The notes beneath the pieces are model-generated. The model made no database searches and was not told the DNA's origin. It worked only from the letters and a program-made list of their open reading frames with translations. This document shows positions 1-6,533 of a stretch of 9,204 nucleotides of DNA, in pieces (positions within the stretch are counted from its first letter, which is position 1; the number at the start of each line of letters is the position of its first letter). The stretch is from Phycisphaerae bacterium. GTDB lineage: Bacteria > Planctomycetota > Phycisphaerae > JAAYCJ01. Location: contig WFQY01000155.1 of assembly GCA_015486815.1 (NCBI GenBank), forward strand, positions 1 to 9,204. Direction: 5' to 3'. Position numbers and translations under genes: made by a program.

Positions 1-112
1 ACTCGAGATGGATTTGCTGAAAAAGGCTAATATAAAAATTTATAATAAACAGTTAGCGAAAGAGTTTAATAATTGGCTTGCACAAATATTGCAAAACGAA
101 ACAGGTAAATAA
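1..112 (+). CDS. C-terminal fragment of an unrecognised protein (5' end outside window)
   Basis: An open frame enters from the left edge (first complete codon at base 2) and ends at TAA 110-112, giving 36 residues. The tail is lysine- and asparagine-rich with a probable amphipathic helix (…KQLAKEFNNWLAQILQ…) and ends in NETGK. I do not recognise a family from so short a piece. An internal ATG lies at 8-10, but no Shine-Dalgarno sequence can be judged before it, so I treat the gene as truncated by the window. Only two bases separate its stop from the next ATG, which suggests co-transcription with the aminotransferase. The tail is more AT-rich than the genes that follow, which is common at gene ends and not strong evidence of transfer. 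A chance open frame is possible. Confidence 0.5.
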   Translation, partial: LEMDLLKKANIKIYNKQLAKEFNNWLAQILQNETGK

Positions 113-114
113 AA

Positions 115-1368
115 ATGACAGTAAAGAAAAATAACAACGGTTTTGACAATATTCCCGTAACACCAGCGGAGCGGATTCTTAGGCTTCCGCCCTATTTGTT
201 TGGCCGGATCAATGCGATGAAGCATTCGATGAGGCAGGCGGGCGAAGATGTAATCGACCTTGGTATGGGCAATCCGGTGGATATGCCACCGTCGCCTGTT
301 ATAGAAAAACTCAGAGAAGCAGCTCTCGAGCCACGTAATCATCGATATTCGGCATCGATGGGCATCTATAATCTCAGACGAGAAATTGCGAGATTGTATG
401 AAGCGAGGTGGGGTGTTTCACTTGATCCCGCAAGTGAAGTAATAGCGTGCATCGGCAGCAAGGAAGGATTCTCACATCTGTGTCTCGCAATGATGGGACC
501 GGGAGATACAGCTGTTGTTGGCGACCCTGCGTTTCCGATTCATAATTATTCCGTAGCACTCGCAGGTGCCAATGTGATAAGCGTTCCTCTCGGCAATGAC
601 CATAAGTTTATCGCTCGTATTGCTGATGTGCTTCATCATTTATATCCGAGGCCTAAACTTGTGATATTGAATTATCCGCACAACCCTACGACCCTGACAG
701 TCGAACAGGGATTTTTCGATGAAATAGTTCAGCTGGCTAAGACCTACAGCGTGGCAATTATTCACGATTTTGCTTATGGGTTGACCTGCTTCGACGGATA
801 CAAAGCGCCGAGTTTTCTCGCATCAGATGGTGCGAAGGATGTCGGCGTGGAATTTTTCACATTGAGCAAGGGATTTAATATGGCTGGCTGGCGAATAGGG
901 TTTTGCGTCGGCAATCCGGGAATGATAAAAGCATTAGCGACTATCAAGGGTTATTACGATTATGGAATATTTCAGCCTATACAAATCGCTTCGATAATAG
1001 CGATGCGCGATTGTCAGGATGCAATAGATGCGCAAGCTAAAATATATACCGCTCGTCGTGATGTGCTATGCAATAGTTTACGAAGGATTGGTTGGGAAGT
1101 TGATGTTCCGAAGGCTACGATGTTTGTCTGGGCGAAGATTCCCGACGAGCATCTGCAGGGTCAAGGTACAATCGAATTTTCACTTCGACTGCTTGAGGGG
1201 GCTAAGGTCGCACTTTCGCCGGGACGAGCATTCGGTGAGATGGGCGAAAAGTATGTTCGAATAGCAATGGTGGAAAATGAACTCAGATTAAAGCAAGCTA
1301 TTAGGCAAATTGAAATCTTTCTCGGCAAAAAGCCCGAAAAGCGTATCCGTCCTTCACGTAAAACATAA
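115..1368 (+). CDS. alaC: AlaC-like PLP-dependent aminotransferase (fold type I), probably alanine-forming
   Basis: This 417-residue protein matches the class I/II aminotransferase family, closest in style to AlaC. That cytosolic enzyme moves an amino group from glutamate to pyruvate to make alanine; E. coli AlaC is of similar length. Visible fold-type-I marks are the NYPHNPT segment with Asn190, HDFAYG with Asp218 (pairs with the PLP pyridine nitrogen), Tyr221, SKGFNMAGWR with the Schiff-base Lys252 and phosphate-binding Arg260, and Arg382 in YVRIAMVENE, which should bind the substrate carboxylate. The N-terminal LGMGNPVDMPP and RYSASMGI segments are also typical. The ATG at 115 has a weak AGG-type ribosome site about ten bases upstream and lies two bases after the previous stop, so coupling is likely. 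Substrate choice is inferred from similarity; an aspartate or LL-diaminopimelate aminotransferase role cannot be excluded from sequence alone. Confidence 0.9.
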   Translation: MTVKKNNNGFDNIPVTPAERILRLPPYLFGRINAMKHSMRQAGEDVIDLGMGNPVDMPPSPVIEKLREAALEPRNHRYSASMGIYNLRREIARLYEARWGVSLDPASEVIACIGSKEGFSHLCLAMMGPGDTAVVGDPAFPIHNYSVALAGANVISVPLGNDHKFIARIADVLHHLYPRPKLVILNYPHNPTTLTVEQGFFDEIVQLAKTYSVAIIHDFAYGLTCFDGYKAPSFLASDGAKDVGVEFFTLSKGFNMAGWRIGFCVGNPGMIKALATIKGYYDYGIFQPIQIASIIAMRDCQDAIDAQAKIYTARRDVLCNSLRRIGWEVDVPKATMFVWAKIPDEHLQGQGTIEFSLRLLEGAKVALSPGRAFGEMGEKYVRIAMVENELRLKQAIRQIEIFLGKKPEKRIRPSRKT

Positions 1369-1411
1369 ATCCCAAAGAGTTACGGTAGTATTCTAAACTT
1401 TCATAAAATAC

Positions 1412-1416
1412 AGGAG
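1412..1416 (+). promoter_or_regulatory. Ribosome binding site of the Eis-like acetyltransferase gene
   Basis: AGGAG lies seven bases upstream of the ATG at 1424 and fixes that start. It sits at the end of a 55-bp gap after the aminotransferase stop. Confidence 0.75.
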
Positions 1417-1423
1417 AAGCGAT

Positions 1424-2623
1424 ATGTCGGATACTATGAAAATCGAACAACTGTCAGCTGACAATTTTGACGAATTAATGCAAGCGTTGCTGACTGCTTT
1501 TAGGGCGGCTAATCCTTCGCATCAAGAATTTGATTTATTATATCCCGATTTATATCAGCCAACGGATGAGAAAATGTCGAATCATTATGTTATCAGGCTA
1601 GGCGGAAAAATTGCGAGTTGCGTGGGATTATACCCTGTAAAGCTTAACCTCTGTGATAGGATTGTCGAACTTGGCGGAATAGGAGCGGTCGCGACAATAC
1701 CGGAATATCGCGGGAAAGGCTTGATGCAGACGATTTTGGATTATGTAATGAAGGTGCAGATAGAAGAAAGGCAATATCCGATAAGTCTGCTTGGTGGCGA
1801 TAGGCGTAGATATCAGCCTTGGGGATTTGAGCAAGCTCATACGAAGTATTCATTCATCCTAACCAAACGGGCACCCGGATTGAAAAAATATCTGGGCAGG
1901 CTTACAGGCAAAATTAAACAAGGTAAAGTTGATGAGCTTGATTGGTCTGAACTTTGGCAGCAGGCGCAGAGTAATCCGGATATGTGTGCGTGTGGCGAAG
2001 AAGATTTGAAGTTGAAATATAAACGATTAGGCAGATATGTCGTTATGGTCGAGGGAGATAAAGGTGCTCATATTGTCGCACAAGACATAGAAGACGGTGT
2101 AGTGATACAATCTTATGCAGGAGATGTTGAGACGCTCGGCGCATTAATAGCGGAAAAGCTTAATAGTGATCAGTGGCAGCGTGTAGATGCACGTTTGCCT
2201 ATGTATCCGAATAAATATTGCGGAATGTTTAAGGAGCTTATGGTTGATTACGGATTCGGATATACGGGCAAGATAGCAGTGCTCAACGTTGCGAAGGCAT
2301 TTGAGATATTTTTACCTCATTTCAATCAACGAGTAAGCTCGCTTGGTTTGCGGGGTAAAGTGTTGTTGAAGATAACGCCGGGAATTGCACGTGTGATACC
2401 TGCTCAGGCGGTAATCATCGAAGCTGACGGTAATGAGCTTAATGTGTCAGCTGATAGCGATAAATCCGGTGCTGTCGAAGTTGAACTAAACTGTCATCAA
2501 CTTGTTGAGCTTATGTTTTCACCTTTATGTATCGGATGGTCTTATAGGCTTGCGCCTAAAGCTCGTTGGCTCGCAGCTCTTATGCCTGTACCATATTATA
2601 TTCCCCCGCTTTATCATATATGA
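1424..2623 (+). CDS. Eis-like GNAT family N-acetyltransferase with C-terminal SCP2-like domain
   Basis: This 399-residue protein has the architecture of the Eis/COG4552 acetyltransferases: an N-terminal GNAT domain, a second degenerate GNAT-like domain and a C-terminal sterol-carrier-like domain. The clearest sign is the acetyl-CoA binding motif A at about residues 86-105, with the R/Q-x-x-G-x-G/A signature as R96-G97-K98-G99 (EYRGKGL), preceded by the beta strand IGAVATI. The segment YQPWGFE (about 130-136) matches the GNAT motif B end. Residues about 290-380 have the alternating strands expected of an SCP2-like fold, and the chain ends in hydrophobic PPLYHI; in Eis proteins the C-terminus reaches into the active site. 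Family members acetylate amines on small molecules, aminoglycosides or proteins. The substrate here is unknown, and I see no basis for calling it a resistance gene. The next gene, hypF, overlaps its stop by four bases. Confidence 0.8.
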   Translation: MSDTMKIEQLSADNFDELMQALLTAFRAANPSHQEFDLLYPDLYQPTDEKMSNHYVIRLGGKIASCVGLYPVKLNLCDRIVELGGIGAVATIPEYRGKGLMQTILDYVMKVQIEERQYPISLLGGDRRRYQPWGFEQAHTKYSFILTKRAPGLKKYLGRLTGKIKQGKVDELDWSELWQQAQSNPDMCACGEEDLKLKYKRLGRYVVMVEGDKGAHIVAQDIEDGVVIQSYAGDVETLGALIAEKLNSDQWQRVDARLPMYPNKYCGMFKELMVDYGFGYTGKIAVLNVAKAFEIFLPHFNQRVSSLGLRGKVLLKITPGIARVIPAQAVIIEADGNELNVSADSDKSGAVEVELNCHQLVELMFSPLCIGWSYRLAPKARWLAALMPVPYYIPPLYHI

Positions 2624-4923
2624 ATATGGAAACTTCCAACGATAAAAATTTGACAATACGAAAACGGATAGATGTTTCCGGTCAGGTGCAGGGGGTCGGA
2701 TTCAGACCTTTTGTTTATAATCTCGCTCGGCGTCTCGGACTCGCAGGCGTGGTTGCGAATAATACGTCCGGCGCGGTAATAGAAGTAGAAGGAAGTGAAG
2801 ATAAGATAAAAGAATTTTATGAAACCCTAATCAGCAGCCCGCCACCCTTAGCGAAAATCACCGACATTACGATATCCGAAATTGCCACTAAACACGAATC
2901 CGATTTCAGAATCGTAACTTCGCATATCGATGGCAGCGCCGAAGCTGACGTTACTATAGATACTGCTGTCTGCGCCGATTGTCTGCGTGAGATGTTCGAT
3001 CCGAATGATAGGCGATATCGCTATCCGTTTATTAATTGCACCAACTGCGGGCCAAGATATACCATCGTACGCAACATCCCCTACGATAGGCCTAATACGA
3101 CAATGTCGAAATTTCGAATGTGCGATAAATGTCGTTCGGAATATGAAAATCCCGAAGACAGGAGATTTCACGCTCAACCGATAGCGTGCCCCGATTGCGG
3201 GCCAAAATTATTTTTGCAGGATAAGAATGGTAAAATAATAGAGGCTGACCCTATTAAAACGTCTGTCGAATATTTGCAAGACGGAAAGATCGTAGCTATC
3301 AAAGGCATTGGCGGATTTCATCTCGCGGTCGATGCGTGCAATCGTCAAGCGGTTCAGCGGCTTCGGAAACTAAAAAAACGAGAACAGAAACCGTTCGCAA
3401 TTATGTTAGCGAGCATCGAAGCGGTAGAAAAAATTTGTTTCACTGATGAGTATAGCAAAGAGCTGCTCGAAGATATTGCCCGCCCGATTGTGCTGCTCAG
3501 ACAAAAACCCAACAATAATATCGCACCTGAAGTTGCACCGTCTCTGAATCATTTGGGTATTATGCTGCCCTATGCTCCTCAGCATTATCTGTTATTCGCT
3601 GAGGGATTAGGTCCGACAGTTATGACCAGTGCTAATTTCTCGGAAGAACCCATTGTCGCGGATAACAATGAAGCTCTCGAAAAACTCAACGGTATTGTCG
3701 ATCTGTTTTTAATGCACGATAGACCCATATACAGACGGATAGATGATTCCGTTGTCCAGTCTCGCGATAATGGTCAATTGATTATGCTGCGAAGATCGAG
3801 GGGTTTTGTGCCCCAGCCGTTAGATCTCGGATATGAAAGTCCGAAATCGATATTAGCGGTCGGTGCGGAGCTTAAGAATACGATTGCTATTGCCAAAGGC
3901 AAGCGTGTAATCGTCAGCGAGCATATAGGCGATTTGAAGGAACCTGCCTCATTTGAACATTTCAGAGAAGTGATCGGGCATTTGTGTCGGCTTTACGAAG
4001 TTCGGCCTGAAATCATCGTAGCTGATATGCACGATGATTATCTTTCGAGCCAATATGCATTGGAGAAACTCGACCTCGAGCTTATCAGGGTTCAGCATCA
4101 CCATGCGCATATTGTTTCATGTATGCTTGAGCACAATCTCGATGAGAAAGTGATTGGCATCAGTGCCGATGGCGTTGGTATTGGTATCGACAAAACTGTT
4201 TGGGGTTGCGAATTGATGATAGCTGATCGTAAAGATTTTCAGCGGGCTGGTCATCTGCAATATTTTTGGCTACCTGGCGGGGATGCAGCTTCGAAACAGA
4301 CATTTCGGCCGGCACTTGCGCTATTATATTTAGCGTTTGATGAAGATGCGAACAAACTGCCGATTGCAGAAAAAATTTGTGGCGATTCTCAGACTCGAAA
4401 GATGATTTTTGAGATGATAATGAGAAAAATCAATACGCCGATGACCAGTAGTTTGGGTAGGCTTTTCGATGCTGTTGCATCATTAACGGGTGTCGCTTCG
4501 CAGAATTATTATGAAGGCCAAGCTCCTATGATACTTGAAGCGCTCACTGAGGGCAAGACGGAGCAGACGTATCCTTTCGAGCTTCTTCGAAAAAATGGAA
4601 AAATTGTTATTGATATAAGAGCAATGATAAGAGAAATAGTAGCTGACGTCGAATCAGCGGTCGATGTCGGAATTATTGCAGACAAATTTCATAACACGGT
4701 AGCGGAGTTTTTAGCATCGTCAGCAATAGAATTGGCACAAGCGAGTGGTATTCATAAGATTGTCCTTTCGGGTGGCTGTTTTGCTAACTGTAGGCTGTCT
4801 CAGCTTGTCGAGCAAAAAATCACACAAACAAATCTTCGATGCTATCAGCATCGCATTTTACCATGTGGCGACGGTGGAATATCAGCTGGCCAAATAGCAG
4901 TAGCAGCAGCTCGATTGGTTTGA
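2620..4923 (+). CDS. hypF: Carbamoyltransferase HypF, [NiFe]-hydrogenase maturation
   Basis: HypF uses carbamoyl phosphate and ATP to make a thiocarbamate on HypE, the source of the cyanide ligands of [NiFe]-hydrogenases. All domains are present in this 767-residue protein. First is an acylphosphatase domain (SGQVQGVGFRPF, Arg29 and Asn47). Two zinc fingers follow, with pairs C118/C121, C140/C143 and C168/C171, C190/C193. Next comes a YrdC-like domain (about 205-400: DGKIVAIKGIGGFHLA, KKREQKPFAIML, VMTSANFSEEPI, HDRPIYRRIDDSVV, LRRSRGF). Last is a Kae1-like domain with H493-H494-H495-A-H497, ADGVGIG and a final CGDGGISAGQ. I chose the ATG at 2620 because it overlaps the preceding TGA (ATGA) and gives the usual HypF length. 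An upstream in-frame TTG at 2566 would add 18 residues inside the acetyltransferase gene. No Shine-Dalgarno sequence precedes 2620, so translation probably depends on reinitiation. No other hyp or hydrogenase gene is in the window. Confidence 0.95.
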   Translation: MNMETSNDKNLTIRKRIDVSGQVQGVGFRPFVYNLARRLGLAGVVANNTSGAVIEVEGSEDKIKEFYETLISSPPPLAKITDITISEIATKHESDFRIVTSHIDGSAEADVTIDTAVCADCLREMFDPNDRRYRYPFINCTNCGPRYTIVRNIPYDRPNTTMSKFRMCDKCRSEYENPEDRRFHAQPIACPDCGPKLFLQDKNGKIIEADPIKTSVEYLQDGKIVAIKGIGGFHLAVDACNRQAVQRLRKLKKREQKPFAIMLASIEAVEKICFTDEYSKELLEDIARPIVLLRQKPNNNIAPEVAPSLNHLGIMLPYAPQHYLLFAEGLGPTVMTSANFSEEPIVADNNEALEKLNGIVDLFLMHDRPIYRRIDDSVVQSRDNGQLIMLRRSRGFVPQPLDLGYESPKSILAVGAELKNTIAIAKGKRVIVSEHIGDLKEPASFEHFREVIGHLCRLYEVRPEIIVADMHDDYLSSQYALEKLDLELIRVQHHHAHIVSCMLEHNLDEKVIGISADGVGIGIDKTVWGCELMIADRKDFQRAGHLQYFWLPGGDAASKQTFRPALALLYLAFDEDANKLPIAEKICGDSQTRKMIFEMIMRKINTPMTSSLGRLFDAVASLTGVASQNYYEGQAPMILEALTEGKTEQTYPFELLRKNGKIVIDIRAMIREIVADVESAVDVGIIADKFHNTVAEFLASSAIELAQASGIHKIVLSGGCFANCRLSQLVEQKITQTNLRCYQHRILPCGDGGISAGQIAVAAARLV

Positions 4924-4976
4924 GTTATTTACATTTTTGCGTTGCCCTATTTATCATCGTCCTGTTTGTCGTCGTC
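4924..4976. other. Short convergent intergenic region
   Basis: These 53 bases separate the stop of hypF (plus strand) from the stop of the membrane protein gene (minus strand). I find no convincing GC-rich hairpin followed by a T run on either strand. The most structured part is the 15-bp tandem repeat reported separately. Transcription from both sides must end in or near here by a mechanism I cannot see, or the transcripts overlap. Confidence 0.7.
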
Positions 4977-4988
4977 CTATTTGTCCTG
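4950..4988 (-). repeat. 15-bp tandem repeat, two units plus a shortened copy, encoding (Q/stop)DDDK
   Basis: On the minus strand, TAGGACGACGACAAA (4979-4965) is followed by CAGGACGATGATAAA (4964-4950). The units agree at 12 of 15 positions, and the three differences are all C/T changes. Two are synonymous Asp codons, and the third turns CAG into the TAG that ends the membrane protein gene. A shortened copy, CAGGACAAA, lies just before (4988-4980) and encodes the QDK at the protein's end. The frame would read DDDKQDDDK past the amber codon before a second TAG at 4949-4947. Confidence 0.75.
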
Positions 4989-5366
4989 TTGGTCGAGGAT
5001 GAAGAAGGTAAGGGCGAACATTTGCAACAGTGTAGCACCGAGTATCTTGAAAGTCGTAGCAGCTTGTATCGAAACTTCACCCAGATCAGCTACGCCTACA
5101 AGCGTCCAAAAAAGCATTCCGATAACGAGAATCTGAGCGATGGCTCCGATAAGACGTGCGAAAGAAAAATCACGCTGACGGTTTATCCGATTAAGCTGCT
5201 TTAGCTGTTGTAGAATTTCTTCGAGCGTATGTAAAATACGTGCCTGCTGGTCGTTCGTATTTTCAGACGTTGACGAATCCGATTCGGGAGAATCGGAAGG
5301 TGTTGACAACTTTGGCTGATATTGCGGATTAATTCTGAATTGCGACTGAGTTTGTTGATCTGACAT
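4977..5366 (-). CDS. Small two-helix membrane protein of unknown function
   Basis: This 129-residue protein has no family I recognise. Residues 1-41 are polar and low in complexity, rich in Gln, Ser, Asp and Glu, and probably disordered. Residues 42-65 form a likely amphipathic or coiled-coil helix (ILHTLEEILQQLKQLNRI). Two hydrophobic segments follow at about 72-92 and 104-124, joined by a short acidic loop (DLGE), and the chain ends DQQDK. By the positive-inside rule, the basic RINRQR stretch before the first helix suggests both termini are cytoplasmic. I chose the ATG at 5366 because GAGGG lies seven bases upstream; the frame extends to a possible start at 5417, but that runs into the end of gmhB. 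It lies 25 bases after gmhB and is the last gene of the operon, so a cell-envelope role is plausible but unproven. See the repeat and amber stop at its end. Confidence 0.8.
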   Translation of the reverse strand: MSDQQTQSQFRINPQYQPKLSTPSDSPESDSSTSENTNDQQARILHTLEEILQQLKQLNRINRQRDFSFARLIGAIAQILVIGMLFWTLVGVADLGEVSIQAATTFKILGATLLQMFALTFFILDQQDK

Positions 5367-5373
5367 AATTTTA

Positions 5374-5378
5374 CCCTC
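5374..5378 (-). promoter_or_regulatory. Ribosome binding site of the membrane protein gene
   Basis: GAGGG on the minus strand lies seven bases upstream of the ATG at 5366, inside the 25-bp gap after gmhB. It decides between this start and the longer frame from 5417. Confidence 0.7.
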
Positions 5379-5391
5379 ATTATGAGAAAAT

Positions 5392-5973
5392 TTATCCGTT
5401 CTTTCGGAAACCCTCACAATTGATAATTATTTTAGCAGCTTCCATAAGATTTGCAGCAAAAAAATCAGGTTTGATGTCAGAATTTTCACCATCCTGTTTA
5501 GTGATTTTTATCGTCCTGACGCCCGCTGATTGACCCGCCCGAATATCATCGTCTTTATCGCCTATCATAAAGGAATGAGGCAGATAAATATTGTGCCGCT
5601 TAGCTGCCTTGATTATCATTCCCGGCGCCGGTTTTCTATCGGGCGAATCGAGACGATATTTTTCGACAACAGCATCGTTGTAAAAAGGACAATACAAACA
5701 ATCGGTAAGGATAATATCATTTTCCACCAGCAGGTCGATAAATCGTTGATGTACCGCTTGAAATTGCTCTTCTGTGATTAAGCCACGAGCAAGTCCCGAT
5801 TGATTGCTGACGACGATCAATGCAAAACCTGCATCCGAAAGCAACTTCAAGCCTGCGATTGCACCATCGAGAAATTTTACATCTGCCGGATCATTTATAT
5901 AGCTAACGTCTTCGATAATCGTTCCGTCGCGGTCAAGAAAAACCCCAGCGATGCGCTTTGCTATTTCGGACAT
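5392..5973 (-). CDS. gmhB: D-glycero-D-manno-heptose 1,7-bisphosphate 7-phosphatase (HAD family)
   Basis: GmhB removes the C7 phosphate from heptose 1,7-bisphosphate, the third step of ADP-heptose synthesis in the cytosol. The 193-residue protein has the HAD phosphatase motifs: FLDRDGT with nucleophile Asp14 and acid/base Asp16, motif II Ser56 in VVSNQSGLARG, motif III Lys114 in DRKPAPGM, and motif IV GDKDDDI at 138-144. The spacing of the loop before motif III is the same as in E. coli GmhB, but the zinc ligands are mostly gone: Cys95 remains, while Phe97, Ser110 and Asp112 stand where His and two Cys are expected. I chose the ATG at 5973 because GGAAG lies seven bases upstream and the first residues then lead straight into the first beta strand. 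A start at 6066 would add 31 residues unlike the family, read inside gmhA. The gene overlaps gmhA by 13 bases. A histidinol-phosphatase-type activity is the main alternative, but the operon argues for heptose. Confidence 0.9.
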   Translation of the reverse strand: MSEIAKRIAGVFLDRDGTIIEDVSYINDPADVKFLDGAIAGLKLLSDAGFALIVVSNQSGLARGLITEEQFQAVHQRFIDLLVENDIILTDCLYCPFYNDAVVEKYRLDSPDRKPAPGMIIKAAKRHNIYLPHSFMIGDKDDDIRAGQSAGVRTIKITKQDGENSDIKPDFFAANLMEAAKIIINCEGFRKNG

Positions 5974-6533
5974 AGCTGAGCTTCCACCAATTCGCAAACA
6001 ATATGATAAGCGAGCATGTGAGCTTCTTGGATACGATTGGTACGAGTATGAGGCGAGCAGAAACACAAATCGGAAATTTCCTTTAGTTCACCGCCCTGCT
6101 GGCCTGTAAAGCCGATTATCACAGCTCCGAGGCGTTTTGCAGTATCAGCAGCTTTGACTACGTTAGCACTATTGCCACTCGTCGATATACCCCAGAAAAT
6201 ATCGCCCTTGTTAATCAATGCACGTACCTGACGATCGAAAATATCATCGTAAGAATAATCATTGCCGACGCAGGTAAGCACCGACGTATCGGTCGCCAAC
6301 GCAATCGCAGGCAGCGGTCGGCGGTCGTACAAAAATCGCCCGATGAACTCGCCCGCTATATGCTGAGCGTCAGCAGCTGAGCCACCATTGCCAGCTATAA
6401 GAACTTTACCACCGCTGTTTATCGACTTGACTATTTTAGCGGATATATCAGCAAGGACATCAGCTTGGCTGGTGAGCATATCTTCTATCACCTGCAAATG
6501 CTCTTTGATATTATTTTCTATTCGCTGATCCAT
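5961..6533 (-). CDS. gmhA: Sedoheptulose 7-phosphate isomerase (phosphoheptose isomerase)
   Basis: GmhA turns sedoheptulose 7-phosphate into D-glycero-D-manno-heptose 7-phosphate, the first step to ADP-heptose. The 190-residue length is normal for this SIS-domain family. The phosphate-binding region is AGNGGSAADAQH (47-58) and STSGNSANV (117-125). The residues corresponding to the E. coli zinc ligands are all present with the right spacing: His58, Glu62, Gln169 and His177 (Q169-EAHMLAY-H177). The N-terminal helix and the VGNDYSYDDIF segment are also typical. The ATG at 6533 lies inside the end of hldE, overlapping it by 23 bases. Purine-rich sequence (AAAGGG and GAGAAAG) lies just upstream. 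The gene sits between hldE and gmhB, its pathway partners. DiaA is a relative with the same fold, but the intact metal site and the operon favour GmhA. Confidence 0.95.
   Translation of the reverse strand: MDQRIENNIKEHLQVIEDMLTSQADVLADISAKIVKSINSGGKVLIAGNGGSAADAQHIAGEFIGRFLYDRRPLPAIALATDTSVLTCVGNDYSYDDIFDRQVRALINKGDIFWGISTSGNSANVVKAADTAKRLGAVIIGFTGQQGGELKEISDLCFCSPHTRTNRIQEAHMLAYHIVCELVEAQLCPK
5981..5985 (-). promoter_or_regulatory. Ribosome binding site of gmhB inside gmhA
   Basis: GGAAG on the minus strand lies seven bases upstream of the ATG at 5973, within the last codons of gmhA. It supports this start over the longer frame. Confidence 0.55.

Noticed and set aside
1380..1409. Possible promoter before the acetyltransferase gene (TTACGG, then TAAAAT 18 bases later)
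   Set aside because: The -10-like box is fair, but the -35 match is poor and the gap is AT-rich, so such boxes arise by chance. The gene may simply be read from upstream.
2566..2619. Upstream TTG start adding 18 residues to HypF
   Set aside because: The added residues lie within the acetyltransferase C-terminus, resemble nothing in HypF and would need a long overlap. The ATGA junction at 2620 gives the normal length.
1424..2623. Calling the Eis-like protein an aminoglycoside resistance gene
   Set aside because: Only the family fold is supported. Eis-like proteins have varied substrates, and nothing nearby suggests a resistance context.
4839..5204. Plus-strand open frame of 121 residues with a very hydrophobic stretch between hypF and gmhB
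   Set aside because: It begins inside hypF in another frame and covers the antisense of the membrane protein gene. The hydrophobic run is the complement of the acidic repeat, and it lacks a ribosome site.
5974..6066. N-terminal extension of GmhB from an earlier start
   Set aside because: The 31 extra residues are the shifted frame of gmhA, including its conserved zinc-ligand region. A better start with GGAAG lies at 5973.
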